Below, one piece after another: positions 36,091 to 47,165 of a DNA stretch of 64,000 nt. Within the stretch, counting starts at the first letter, position 1. Each line of letters starts with the position of its first letter. The notes under the pieces are model-generated. The model was not told the DNA's origin. It ran no database searches and saw only the letters and a list, made by a program, of their open reading frames with translations. Both the position numbers and the translations under genes were made by a program. This DNA comes from Tilletiaria anomala UBC 951 (lineage: Eukaryota; Basidiomycota; Exobasidiomycetes; Georgefischeriales; Tilletiariaceae): the NCBI RefSeq assembly GCF_000711695.1, contig NW_013546963.1, positions 44,932 to 108,931 on the forward strand, given 5' to 3'.

Positions 36091-36908
36091 CCTCTCTATT
36101 TGCTTGGCTCTTCAAGAGAAGGTGGCACGCGTCGCTGCAGGCTTTCGACCTTGCAGCCTTCCACAAGCTGTTAGACTACACCGGTCTGATGCGGGGGCGT
36201 GCTATGGCGCGCGAAGAAATAGCTAAGTTCATCCCTTATTGCCTCGACGCCGACCTCTTGTCGTTGTCCTCATCATGGCCTCAGGGTTGGCAAGCTGCTC
36301 GACTGCGCCGAAAAACCGGCTCGATGATGAATTATGCCGCGACGTATGCAGCAGTAGCGAAGGGCAGGGCAGGTGCGCCCACTTTCATGCAAGACTAGCC
36401 GTGCGCGGCTCGTCGTGCTGCACACTCAATAGAACCCTGCGCTAGCGCACGCGGAAACATTCGCCATAATCAATCCACGCGCTGCCTCCAGGCCATATAG
36501 ATTGGCTATATGCTCTCTCGGCTTATAGCATCCGTAGTAGCACACGAAATAGCTATTCTCACCAGGCGTGCATCCATTCAGCAGGAAGCAGGACGGGCCT
36601 TGCATCGCTATCTACCATCACAGCACTGCGCAAGCCCAATCCAGGGCGGAAAGGGACATTTTACATAGTGACTACCTATAGTCCCACCGAGGCGAGCCAG
36701 GATACTTGGAGCGTGTCCGCCAGGTGCAGCAGAGGCTCATAGGGCATGTCAGTGCTGCCTTGGAAGGCGAGAAGGGAGGGAATGCTTATGTACTTTAATA
36801 TTGTCCAATGAGAGCGATGGCATCTTCAAAAATGCGTGCCTATATTTTTCGAACTCTCCTCTAATCAGTTGTCTCATCAAGTGGCTCCCGACAGCATTGC
36901 GTGCCTCA
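36091..36908. other. Convergent 3' intergenic region, no gene recognised
   Basis: Lies between the ends of DAD4 and the next minus-strand gene. Only short ORFs; no RNA gene seen. Confidence 0.5.
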
Positions 36909-38339
36909 TCAAGCCCCTCTGACAAACCCGCCCCAGGCGGATCTCCCAATGACCGAACCTTTGAGGACAGCGCTTTTGGCATCCACGCGGCCGCCGCCGT
37001 GCCTCCCTCGCTGTGCTGTCTGCATCCGCAACTTGCCCGCCGCGTTTCTCGGCGCCGCACCCGTCAGCTTGGCGTGCCCACCTTGTGAGGCGTACGCGCC
37101 GCCTTTCATCAGGAACGGGTCTTCTAGACCGAGTGGATCGTCGATTGTCTTGCGTGGCCCCGCTCTATGTTTGCCAAGGCCTCCCATCCTGCTTGCCGCA
37201 GCCGGATGATCTTCGAGGACGCCGCCTTTGCGCTTCAGATTTCTCTTGAGGAAGGCGCGAGCGCGTGCGTTTGGCTTGCTTTGCAGCGGGTCAAGTGATG
37301 ATGCAGACGTGGCATTCTCATCATACAAGCCTTCTTCCATCGGCTCATCCTCTCTGTCCTGCGGCGTAGTGTCGTGGTCGAATAGAGTAATGTTATTTCC
37401 TGTTGTGGAGAACGTTTCGCACTCAAGAGGAGTAGAAGTGGCGCCAAGAGCCCGCACAACAGTACGTCCGTCTGCAAGACGCTTCATTGGCTTTCCATCG
37501 TGCCCGCGTACGATGCCCGCTTTAGCATCCTGGATCCTCTGGCGCCTGGCCGCTCGGCGCCGAGCTTCCACGACGGGATCCATCGATCGTGCCGCGGTAT
37601 TGACAGAATGGGATCCTGAAGCGGAAAAGGAGGAGCCTTGCTTCAAAGCTGATTTGGCCAGCTTGGAAATCGGTGCATCGGAGGACGCGCCGAATAACTC
37701 CGCTTGTCGTGCAAATGCTGCAGCGAAAAGTGAGGGGTCTAAGCGTGATGATGACGGAGCCTCTGCAGTTTCATCGCCCCCGTCGCCATCCAAATCAGCA
37801 TCGAGCTTGTCCTCCTCAATGTCAAAGGCTTCCTTCTCTCCTTCTTCTGAAGCTACAGCTTTGGCTTTCCCCTTGGTGTGTTCCTTGTTTTTGACGGCGG
37901 CCTCTTTCTTCTGGGCTTTTTGCAGTTGCTTCGCCTGTTTGGAAGCAGCGCGTGCATCTTCTGCTCTTTTTCGCTTGAGGTTGGCTCTAAACAGAAATAA
38001 GTTGAAGTACGACAAGATGGAAAAGACAAGCCGAGGTTCAGATTCAATCGCGCATAGATTGTGGACGAGAGCAGCTATCCAAACCCACTCCTTGACCACC
38101 TGCTTGCGCCTAGAGTCCTGCTGAGACACTTGCTGCCTCCCGCTCGACACGCTCTCTTCTACAGGAGCATCGTCTTCGTCTTCATCATCCTCCACGTCAT
38201 CGCCAACTCGGACGTTTGCGGCCGGCAGATTGACTGCATAGGATCCTCTTCGGCTGCTACCACCAAGGCTGGATGTTGCAGTGACCGCAGCGTCGGCGGG
38301 AACAGAGCCGTCGTCGGAGAACTTGATGCTGCGCGGCAT
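36909..38339 (-). CDS. Basic, nucleolar-looking protein of unknown function
   Basis: Two exons, 38339-38089 and 37986-36909, 442 residues. The 102-nt intron (GTGGGT...TAG) is stop-free and a multiple of three, but its translation is hydrophobic and foreign to the protein (WIAALVHNLC; VFSILSYFNLFLF), so splicing to VVKEANLKRKRAED is preferred. The protein has an acidic segment (DDVEDDEDEDDAPVEE), a long Lys/Arg/Ala/Gln coiled coil (KRKRAEDARAASKQAKQLQK), RLDPSLFAAAFARQAELFG, a very basic helix (EARRRAARRQRIQDAKAG), LADGRTVVRAL, and a C-terminal Gly/Arg/Lys tail with DDPLGLEDPFL. This make-up is common in ribosome-assembly factors. I do not recognise the family, and the nucleolar role is only inference from composition. 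Confidence 0.7.
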   Translation of the reverse strand: MPRSIKFSDDGSVPADAAVTATSSLGGSSRRGSYAVNLPAANVRVGDDVEDDEDEDDAPVEESVSSGRQQVSQQDSRRKQVVKEWVWIAALVHNLCAIESEPRLVFSILSYFNLFLFRANLKRKRAEDARAASKQAKQLQKAQKKEAAVKNKEHTKGKAKAVASEEGEKEAFDIEEDKLDADLDGDGGDETAEAPSSSRLDPSLFAAAFARQAELFGASSDAPISKLAKSALKQGSSFSASGSHSVNTAARSMDPVVEARRRAARRQRIQDAKAGIVRGHDGKPMKRLADGRTVVRALGATSTPLECETFSTTGNNITLFDHDTTPQDREDEPMEEGLYDENATSASSLDPLQSKPNARARAFLKRNLKRKGGVLEDHPAAASRMGGLGKHRAGPRKTIDDPLGLEDPFLMKGGAYASQGGHAKLTGAAPRNAAGKLRMQTAQRGRHGGGRVDAKSAVLKGSVIGRSAWGGFVRGA

Positions 38340-39044
38340 GATGGAAGAAAGCGCTAGGGGCGATGCGATACAATGTAATCCCACTTGGTGCGTGCGAGCT
38401 TCCAAAGAGTACGACCCTTTCTCCTGTCGTCGTGCTGGTGATGGACGTCGCCCAGTGTCAAGCTTACAAGTCGTCCTGCACGCTGTAGCCTGTGGAGTGT
38501 GGGATGAGGTTGTCATCAAAAAATTTGGGCATGCTTACGTAATGCCTTTTTGAGTACCGCTATCAACCCTTTCAGAAATTGTTCTGCTCAGTTCTCACTA
38601 GATTGGCGCCGCGTGGCGCGTCCTCTCAGAATCGAGCTTGTCCTACATTCGCAATGGGGTCGGACAGCGGACTGGGCCCAATGGACTAAGGCCCAAGTGC
38701 ATGGATATAACCACGATCTGCACATAATCTACCCCGCGCTATGGGTAAAGCACAAGAGGTTGTACGACTCCACGATGGCGTGAAAGCGCCATGACTTTGC
38801 AAAGAGACCAGGCAGCCCGAAATAATTTCTTCCTTGATGCAGTGTCATAAATCATTGATCATGAGTGTGCGAACACAACTCATGAGGTCGCTAAGATACA
38901 CGCCGACGACTGGCATTCTACAAGTACAAGATGTTGGCGTTAATACACATGATACCATACAACCATGTTACATTCAGCGAACCTGCCAAAGCCAATGAGA
39001 TAGAAGTATAGGGTCTTGTTTTGGGACGGCTTTTGCACCAGTGG
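38340..39044. other. Intergenic, no gene recognised
   Basis: Upstream of the basic-protein gene and downstream of the F-box gene. Nothing beyond short ORFs. Confidence 0.5.
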
Positions 39045-41477
39045 TCAGGGGTTAAAAAGGAAGCCTGTGGAAACGATGACCGTATCGCCATCCATGGGCG
39101 CATCGAGGAACCGACGGCACAGAGAGCGTGGACCGGAGAGGCGCATCAAGGCCCACTCCTCGGGAGAAATGGCGCCACCCGTTCCCCCTTTGCCTGCTTG
39201 GCCTGCCGCCTGTGCAGTCGCAGCTGCTGCTGCCGTGGCGCGCGCAGCCTGCGTGCGGGCTTGGTGCTTCTTGATGGCGAGCTCCTGTTCGAGCACTTCC
39301 AATGCGGAAAAGAGGCGCGCGGCGTTGATGCGCATCTCCTCGCAGTGGAATGTGAATTCAACCTTATCCGCGCCGCCAGCCCAGCCAAGGCTGGCGTAGC
39401 TGCCGGATCCAGATCCGTAGCTATAGCCTCCCGGTCCTCCGGCAGCTGTGAAGCCCATACCGCTTCCCGGGCCGTATTGCGCACCAAAAGACGAGTAGCT
39501 CAGCCACGAGTGGCTGCCGCTCGAGCCAGAGAGCGCGGGGTGCTCAGTAAACTTCTCGCATGGGTGCGGCTGAATCGACAGCGTGCAAGACGGCTTGTTG
39601 TCCACCTCGAGCATGCGCAGCGGTGGGAGTATTTCGGCACGCTCCTCCTCGGTCATATCCATCTGGTACAGACGCGCGCGCAGCCGCGCGGAGGACGGAG
39701 TCTTGTGATTGTCGTTGCCTGTAGGGGAGGAAGCGGAGGCGCTCAGCCTGGTATCGTGCTTGTCAGAGCTGAGCAGGCTGTCGATGTCAGGGGAGCATCC
39801 ATTCGGCGGCCGGAACCACTCTCTGTATACCCTCTCCAAGCCTTCGACCATCCTGCGTTCTGTCCAAAACGGCTGGTTGAACGCGAAAGGCGGCGCATTG
39901 TTGCCGTCTGCTTGTCCCCCGTCAAAGTCTTGTGCCAATTTGGCGCGCGCCAAAACAAACGGCGGCGTCAGGTCGTAGTCCGTCCGATGAATGCTCAGTG
40001 TGAGGATCCACGTCTCGAACGAATCGAGCGGGTCGAGTTGAAACGCGTACGCTGGCTTGAGCCGCCTTGGGATCTTGCGCTGCTGCTTGTGCTGTTCGCG
40101 CAGAGGCGACATGGTCCCCGCAGTCGCTCCAGAGCCGCTTCTGGACCTGCTCTGAAAAAAGGCACGGCTCATGTCCATTGATGCTGCGGAGCTGGCAGGG
40201 ATGTCAAGCGCAGAGCCGTACGCCTCGATGCCCTGGCCGAACGAGGCGCCAAGCGTGTGCCGGTACCTTGGCGGGCTAGCCAGGCGTCCGTCACTACTTG
40301 CCGCAGAGGCAGCGCGGGCACGCATCGACGAACGTGCAGGGGCGGTAGCTGCCGCACGCGTGCCAAAGGTGCTCTGCAGAAAGGGGAATGGCGCAGTCTC
40401 GAAAGCGGCGGGTGGGCAGGAGCTGGTCGGGGTGGTGATCGTGGTTGAAGATGTGATACTCGTGTTGGTTGTCATCGTCGTGGATATCTGGTTTTCTGTC
40501 CGACTTTCGTCCTGCATAAAGAGCGGGCCAGAGACAATGATAAATCCGTTGTCTCGAACGCTGTCGGAGCGACCCCTGCGCGACTCTTGCAGCGACCCGT
40601 TCCCATCCGTAGACACGGAACATCCCGAAGAGGACGATATCTTCCTGTTGTATACGGGCAGAGTGTTGGCGTTTGTGTCGATAATCGAGCTCAGGTGCTC
40701 GACGGGACGAGTCCGCTGGGCCGGCTCGCTGGACAAGTTGTAGACGGATCCGGCTGCAGCGGGCTGCTCGGCGTTGACGATACCGTCTGTACCAAGTGTG
40801 TGGAACTTGGATCGGAAGCTGCCGTGCGAGGTGCTTAGCATCGGCGACAACGGTGTGAAAGGCGGGAGCTCTTGCGAGGCAAAGCGCGCGTCCACAGCAG
40901 GCTGGACGAACGAGAAGTTGGCCAAGGTCGTGTACACCCCACGACTGCCCCCGCTGCTGCTGGCAAACTCAGGGACGGTGGCCATTCGCCCACATGAGGT
41001 CGGCGCAGGAAGGCTGTTGGTGATGCTAAAGTGAGAAAAGTAGAGGGTATGCTTGATGGATGTTGTGTCGATCGGTCGCTGTGCTTCAAACTGGAAGGTT
41101 GAACGAATGCGTATCAGCGTCAGCTGGTGAAGCGAGTTGCTAAGATATGACCCATACCAAACCCTATGATACTCGCGACCCACCAGCAACTGTACATTGA
41201 ACCATCTGTCCAGGACTTCCGCCGTCCCTCTACTCTCTTGACTACCGCTCTGCTTGACATGGTACAAGATGCGATTGCGGACATAGTCGTCGACAAGGTA
41301 GGCCCAGTAGCGGTTGACACGTGCAAGCGTCTTGGTGATGGATTTGATCCAGAGGAAAGAGAGCAAGTGGATCTGCAAGTCCACTGGAAGCGAATTGAGC
41401 AGGCTGAACGAACGCGAACGGGCCTTGGGGACGCCGGAAGGAAAGATTTGGCGCCAGGACGAGCAGGACGACGCCAT
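39045..41477 (-). CDS. F-box protein with large low-complexity middle
   Basis: One uninterrupted 810-residue frame. Residues about 27-75 (LLNSLPVDLQIHLLSFLWIK then SITKTLARVNRYWAYLVDDY) fit an F-box, which would bind Skp1 and make this a substrate receptor of an SCF ubiquitin ligase. No WD40 or LRR repeats follow. Instead there are Ser/Thr-rich stretches and scattered ordered pieces: STFQFEAQRPIDTTSIKHTL, RRLKPAYAFQLDPLDSFETW, DLTPPFVLARAKLAQDF and KVEFTFHCEEMRINAARLF, then a Gln/Ala-rich coiled coil. A GTGGGT...TTAG pair near 41140-41185 would give a 44-nt intron that breaks the frame, so none was called. The substrate cannot be guessed. Alternative: an F-box protein acting outside SCF. Confidence 0.7.
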   Translation of the reverse strand: MASSCSSWRQIFPSGVPKARSRSFSLLNSLPVDLQIHLLSFLWIKSITKTLARVNRYWAYLVDDYVRNRILYHVKQSGSQESRGTAEVLDRWFNVQLLVGREYHRVWYGSYLSNSLHQLTLIRIRSTFQFEAQRPIDTTSIKHTLYFSHFSITNSLPAPTSCGRMATVPEFASSSGGSRGVYTTLANFSFVQPAVDARFASQELPPFTPLSPMLSTSHGSFRSKFHTLGTDGIVNAEQPAAAGSVYNLSSEPAQRTRPVEHLSSIIDTNANTLPVYNRKISSSSGCSVSTDGNGSLQESRRGRSDSVRDNGFIIVSGPLFMQDESRTENQISTTMTTNTSITSSTTITTPTSSCPPAAFETAPFPFLQSTFGTRAAATAPARSSMRARAASAASSDGRLASPPRYRHTLGASFGQGIEAYGSALDIPASSAASMDMSRAFFQSRSRSGSGATAGTMSPLREQHKQQRKIPRRLKPAYAFQLDPLDSFETWILTLSIHRTDYDLTPPFVLARAKLAQDFDGGQADGNNAPPFAFNQPFWTERRMVEGLERVYREWFRPPNGCSPDIDSLLSSDKHDTRLSASASSPTGNDNHKTPSSARLRARLYQMDMTEEERAEILPPLRMLEVDNKPSCTLSIQPHPCEKFTEHPALSGSSGSHSWLSYSSFGAQYGPGSGMGFTAAGGPGGYSYGSGSGSYASLGWAGGADKVEFTFHCEEMRINAARLFSALEVLEQELAIKKHQARTQAARATAAAAATAQAAGQAGKGGTGGAISPEEWALMRLSGPRSLCRRFLDAPMDGDTVIVSTGFLFNP

Positions 41478-42004
41478 GGTGCAAATCGACCGCGGCCAGA
41501 CAGCTGACCAGCCGGCCGTGCCTATTAGGTTGCGTCCGTGGTCCCACGCGAGATGGCGTGAAAGTGGAAGAGTCGGACGCCCCCTCTACTGGAAGCGGTG
41601 AAGAGGGCAGTGATGGTGGGTGGTGCCCCAATCAAGCCCGAATGACGATGGCGGCCGCTGAGCCGTCAGTGTTGGGGGGTCATAGGCGAGCATGAAGCTC
41701 CCATGCTCGTGCACAACTGAGCGTGGAGGCTAACCATGCAGCTTCCAACTACTAGGCACACCGCAAACGAGGCTCTCGTCATCTGATGTCTGCCCGTCGC
41801 AACATCCGACCAGGCCAATGTCTCGCAATCATCAACATAGTTGCCAAGGTTCTCCAAAGACTGCACACGGGGCCGCGGCGAGCAAACGCCACGCGCGCCG
41901 CCAAGAAAAGTGGAGAGACAAGCGGGTCTCTCGGGGAACCGGCTGAAATTGTGTGGGAAATGATACAAAGGATCTTAATGAAATCATTATGTCCGTCTGA
42001 TAAT
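41478..42004. other. Intergenic between the F-box gene and the tRNA
   Basis: No coding or RNA signal noticed apart from the tRNA that starts at 42005. Confidence 0.5.
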
Positions 42005-42107
42005 GGCCGCATAGCTCAGTGGTAGAGTGTTACTTTCCGACTGCCTCACGTAACAGTGAGCCTGGAGGTGACTGGTAAATGTCGTCGGTTCGACCCCGGC
42101 TGTGGTC
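42005..42107 (+). tRNA. tRNA-Arg(CCG) with a 32-nt intron
   Basis: The cloverleaf can be drawn by eye. Acceptor stem GGCCGCA/TGTGGTC (two G-T pairs); D arm GCTC-AGTGGTA-GAGT; anticodon stem TTACT/GGTAA with loop TTCCGA-T, anticodon CCG at 42037-42039; intron 42041-42072 after position 37, the canonical place; variable loop ATGTC; T arm GTCGG-TTCGACC-CCGGC. Internal A box (TAGCTCAGTGG) and B box (GGTTCGACC) are intact. CCG reads Arg codon CGG. Confidence 0.93.
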
Positions 42108-42109
42108 GC

Positions 42110-42117
42110 TTTTTTTT
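42110..42117 (+). terminator. RNA polymerase III T-run terminator of the tRNA
   Basis: Eight T in a row begin three bases after the acceptor stem, the usual Pol III stop. Confidence 0.9.
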
Positions 42118-42512
42118 GCTGCGAGCGGTTTCGCGACTCACACTTGCAGTGTTACCAATGTTTAATTTTTGCCTCTCAACAGAGGCTCATCAATAGCCAC
42201 TACGTCACCATGTTCTTCACACATTCTGGTAATGCGTACATGAAGATCAGCGCTCGGTGCTAGCTGTCATTGTTATCAATGACCATTTTGCCCATTATTC
42301 CTTTGCACCGAGATCCGACTATACATGCATCGTCGAGACGCATAAATATCGATTTTTGCTCCACAGCGATGCGTGTGTATAAGCTCGCTTCCATATTTCG
42401 CAATCTGCAGCCCGTCAACGACGCGTTTTTGATCATGTCCGTTGCGAAGCGGAAAGGGATTGTCGGCGAACTTGTTGAGTTGAATATTGCGAAGTTGTTA
42501 CCATGGCATGCC
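42118..42512. other. Short intergenic stretch, nothing recognised
   Basis: AT-richer spacer between the tRNA and the 3' end of the exchanger gene. Small ORFs only. Confidence 0.5.
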
Positions 42513-44236
42513 TCAGTTGACCCAGAAAGCGAGGGCGGCGACCAGGTACAGTGCGCAGAGCATGAACCCTTCAATGTAATTGCTCTGGAGTAGGAGGGAC
42601 GCGGGAAAGGAAACGTTAGTAAAGGCGAACTGAAGGAAGAACAATGGTCCAAGGGCCGATCGATGCACCTTTCCATCTTGAATGAGGCAGTTTGCAAGCA
42701 CAACGCTCGCAACAAGAATGACTGTCTCGAAGGATTGGAAGTAGAGCTGCGTACAAGCAGAGAGATGAAGAGCGTAGAGCGTCAGTTTACAAGCCGCCGC
42801 GATCGCCCAAGATCAAGCCGCTGATAAGATGAGACTCACTGTAAGGGGCTGGTCGATTATCCATCCAACGATGACGAGCGCAGGAATGACGCCGATGGCA
42901 ATCTGAATCGACGATCCCACCGCAACGCCAAGCGCGATTTCCATCTTGTTCTTTGCAGCCATCCACACCGATGTGACATGCTCTGCAGCGTTCCCGACGA
43001 TTGGCAGCAAGATCGTACCGATGAAGCTCTTGGGGATGTGGTACTCGCTCGCGACCTCGTCGATGGCGCCGACGAGGTAGTCGGCATTAAAACTAGTGAC
43101 AATCGTCACTATCAGCAAGCCGAGCATCGCTGCGACTGGTGTCATCTTGGCTTCCTCCTCTTCCTCCTCTTCTTCCTCCTCCTGCGCCTCGAACAAGAAC
43201 GCGTGCGTCTTGAGTTGGAAGAAGAGGTACAGAGTGTAGACAAGCAGCAGAATGATCGACGTGCCGCGCGAGATGAACAACAACCCTGCTTCGGTCTGCT
43301 TGTCCGGGGTCAGCGATCCGGTGGTGAAAAATTCGGCAGAGCGAACGGACCCTTGGTACGCCGCAGGAATTACAACGGTGATTCCGCCCAACATGAGGAT
43401 GCTGCCTGAGGCCTGCGCAGCAGTCTGCTGGAACGTGCTCTCCTTGCGACATATGCCACCCGCGACAAAGGCCATGCCCAGGACGAGCAGGATGTTGGAC
43501 AAGATAGACCCAATCAGCGAAGTCTGCACGATCCGCAGCTGGCCCTGGGTGAGAGCGACTATGCCAACGATAAGTTCGACGGCGTTGCCAAATGTCGCAT
43601 TCATTAGGCCGCCAAGCGTCTGACCTAGCTTCAACGATGCCTGCTCCGTCGCGTCACCGAGCAGCTTAGCGAGCGGCACGATGGCGATGAAATTGAGCGA
43701 GAAGATCGCTGCTGCGGACCATCCGAGGTGCTCGGCAACGATCCCAAGCGGGACAAAGACGAGCAGGACATTGAGCCAGGACGAAGTCAAGAACCACCTA
43801 AACGATGTCGCAAAGTTGGGCTCATTCGACGGTCCGCTCAGGTAGTGTTGCGCGCGGGCGGGGTAGGATGTGGGGCGCTACGCATGAGAGAAGTTTCAGC
43901 AAAGTTCAAATGTCAGCGATAGTGCTCATAGCCTGAGCCGCGCTTTCTATGCCTTGGACCGCGCACATGTAAGGGCAGACCTTCGTCTCCACGTTCCGCG
44001 TCGACGTGGACGCTGTAGTTGGCATCAGCTGCATTGCTGGGCCTGCCGGAAAAATCAACTGGTGCAGGGAGGTCGGAATGGTTTATCAGAAGCGGTTGAC
44101 GCTCTCCGAGCCCATTGCTGTTATGGGAAGCTGATCAGGCAGAAGCAAGAAAGAGATACCGGGCACGCACTTGCGATCAGTGACAAGGACACGGTTGCAT
44201 CCGCTGGCTTCGTCTCTGCTACCCTTACTCACTCAT
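42513..44236 (-). CDS. VCX1: Vacuolar Ca2+/H+ antiporter (CaCA family, Vcx1-like)
   Basis: Family role: uses the vacuolar proton gradient to take Ca2+ into the vacuole. Exons 44236-44233 (ATGA), 44058-43967, 43877-42840, 42746-42669, 42584-42513, total 427 residues (yeast 411). The first join gives ATG-ATT, start MIDFSGRPSNAADANYS. Two alpha repeats are clear: GLMNATFGNAVELIVGIVAL in the first half and GTILLPIVGNAAEHVTSVWM in the second, each with the GNA-x-E ion-binding core. About eleven hydrophobic segments and an acidic poly-Glu loop in the middle (after LFEAQEE) match CAX proteins. The last exon NYIEGFMLCALYLVAALAFW is the final helix. The exon 2-3 junction uses a GTGCGC donor and is the least certain. 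Confidence 0.92.
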
Positions 44237-44954
44237 GCCGCAGTTGGGGTGCGTTCTGGTCGTGCAGACGGTCGCCAGCACGTTTGAAGCTTATGGATGC
44301 GTATATAGAGGAAGTCGAAGCGACCTTGGCTGATGGAATGGAGGATGGTGGGCAAGATTGCAAGAGTCGATATATGACTTCGTGTAATGACTATCTATCA
44401 TGACTAGAGGATGGGATCTGTGGCAGCCAAGACTTTTGGCTCTTACAATGCTGTGCCACCCTGAACTCCATAAAGCTGCGCCCAGCCGTCGAAATATGGG
44501 TGGCGTAGGCGGGACTCGGAACTCGGAACCCATGGTCGTCAATTGATACATATCATGGCTTGGAATTCCGCTCGCTGTGTGCAATACAAAGCCTGCAACC
44601 TGCTGGTACCACGGCTTATGGTACCAGAGTTAGATGCTTGCTGAAGGCAAAGAACTTGTTCTTTTGAAGGTCGAGCGCAAGTGGCGGCAAGGTCGAGCAC
44701 AGATTGTCTGACCAAAACAATGCAGCAAATGGCCCCGGATGGAGGGAGTGGTTGCCTATTAAGCTCTATCACATCACTGTGATCCTGGTGGCAGCTGCAA
44801 TCTGCATGATCGCCAGAGGAGCGGGAAGAGAAGGACGATTGCGGCTGCTGCTGAACATGACCGCTTTGCATTTGATACATTCCACGAAAGTGTGTATTTA
44901 TAGGGTCCAAAAATTACGTATACGGTAGCTCATTCAGGAGTGAAAGCAGCAAAT

Positions 44955-45409
44955 ATTGATGCTGCTGGGTTATTTGCCGGGCCAAGGGCGCTGCGCGGTG
45001 GCTTGCGGCGAGGATCATCGTATCTTTAGCTCATACTTTCGGCAAGCTACGAGCGGATGTACATACGGCGCCGGGATCGACATTCCCCCGCGTGCTTCCA
45101 AGCGACAAGAAGCCGCGCCAACTAGCCGAGACTTATATCAAACGCTTCACAGATTGGGCAAAAACACGTATCTCAACCAATGGAAACGTGATCAGCCGCA
45201 AAGAGGCCTTCAGTGGAATCAGATACACGAGTAACAAGCATTAGATACAGATAACGATTCTGCTGCCTGACGCGCACACGGCTGCTCATAAACGCTTCGA
45301 TGAGGAGTCGAATCGCGGCGACGACGAAGTCGATATCCTCGTATCCAAATGGCCCTACGGCCGCCGACTAGATCATGTACTCCGATGGCTTCCGCCCGGA
45401 GGAGGATGA
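44955..45409 (+). pseudogene. Protein-coding relic with one internal stop, family unknown
   Basis: One frame reads protein-like text for about 150 codons: ARWLAARIIVSLAHTFGKLR, then PSDKKPRQLAETYIKRFTDW and KTRISTNGNVISRKEAFSGI, a TAG at 45242-45244, then ITILLPDAHTAAHKRFDEES and DEVDILVSKWPYGRRLDHVL, ending in TGA. The same frame on both sides of the stop argues for a decayed gene rather than chance. I could not name the family. Confidence 0.3.
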
Positions 45410-47165
45410 GAAGGAAGGCTTTCCGACTAGTCCATTAATACGCTGGAATTAATGTACATGTACACCCCCTTTTGAGTAAGAGGCGCAATATAGCCCAAGT
45501 CAGAAAGGCGAAAGCGCCGGAATGTCGACTAAAGTGCCTTGGTTCTGAAGTATCCAAATAAATGAGCCCAACAAGGCGCTTGGACACAAGGCGCATCAGC
45601 CTACTCGACTCTACATCATATTTCAACATGCTCCACACAAGCGACGATTGTTCATGAGCCTTTCTCTTTCATTGACTTGATCGACGCGAGTCACTGTCAG
45701 TCACCATGACACCACTACAGCCTAGGGCGAAGGAATACCAAAGTTCCGAGTGTCTTGGTGTCTGAGAGCAATGGAAAGCTGCGCAAGGTAGTCCTAGTGC
45801 GGCACCGGCTTGCTGAGAGGGATGATAGCTACCTCGATTGTCCCATTAATATATCAATATCCAAAGTGACCCATCCGTCCACCACATCAGGCTATCAGTG
45901 CATACCGCTTGATGTACGATGAGCGAGCAGGATGCTTCGCATCTTCTCGTCGTCTTCTAGCGTACACAATGCACATGAATCGACACCAGTAGGGTCCTGG
46001 TAGTATATCACGGGCATCGAAGAGCAAGTACCACAAAATATCAACATTGCAACAAGGTACCAATCGGCAATCGCTGCTCGTCGCCTTTCTAGATGCACCC
46101 CGGTAAGGTGCTGCAAGGTGTCTGCCTCTCTGGACGTTCGGTGCTAGTTGCATGTGCAACAGGCGTGCCCATGGTTGCACTAGTATGTTGTACCTGGTTT
46201 GAGCTCCTCCCTGGTCCAGTGAAGCAAGCAATACTTCGATATCCATCCAAACGTGCAACGCTGCAAGCCGTCTAGAACGGAACGTACAGTCGTCCCCACA
46301 TTTTGATGGTGCAATTATTTATTACATAATATAAAAATAGTGTCTGGAAAATAAATTACATGTGCAACAGTGCCACTCTCCCTACTAAAGTGTGACGTCC
46401 ATAACGATTCGACGTGTGAGAGTCCACCAGGTGTGATGCGGAGGATGGGGTTTGTAACCCTCTGAGCATTACCAACGTTGAAGAAATTGTTAATATTATG
46501 CCCCTTCAGTCACAGGTAGTGGGAAGCTAGGATGGGGCTAAAAAGCGTAATTCTCATCCAGGAAGCGAAAGATATACTCTGTGAGACTACAACCTCGTTA
46601 TTGCGTGGGGCTGAATATCTCTCCCCCTTGCTACGCGCTCTACCTGTTCTCACGTGCTTCATCTGCATACTTGATCTGCCTGGCTGCCGACTCCCACAAT
46701 CCCGAATTGATCTTTAGGTATGACACATAAGGAAACGCGGGCGAATCAGACTGTGAGATGGGAAATTTATGGAACGGAATCAGTGAGACCTCCTCATGGC
46801 CACATATACCCCTGATCATCACAGAAAGGTCAAGCTCATTGTTTGTACAGGACCGTGTGTATGATCATATGGTCTTCTATCCATTATCATAAAGGGTACT
46901 TGATTAGCGAATCTACACTTTCCAAGGCAGCTTCTATCTCAGTTCCCTCCTCAGCCGATCAGTTGCACCCTCGGACTCACTCTAGCAAGCGATTGCGATC
47001 CGTTTCCTTCATAATCGCATACGCGGACGTCAATATCGATTTCAGGACAAGGTGGGCCTCCACTGGCTCATCGATGTCCAAAAAAGATCAGAGTGCAAAG
47101 AGAACATTGAATGAACACGATGGCTAGAGAGACAAGCGATGGCCAGAGAGACAGGCACTCGAGGA

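Noticed and set aside
39021-40181. 386-codon plus-strand ORF
   Set aside because: Lies opposite the F-box gene; composition (Arg/Ala-rich) is that of a GC-rich shadow.
41142-41185. 44-nt intron in the F-box gene
   Set aside because: Shorter than every other intron here and it breaks an otherwise open frame.
43150-43190. GAG/GAA trinucleotide run in VCX1 as an expansion artefact
   Set aside because: Acidic loops at this place are normal in Ca2+/H+ exchangers.
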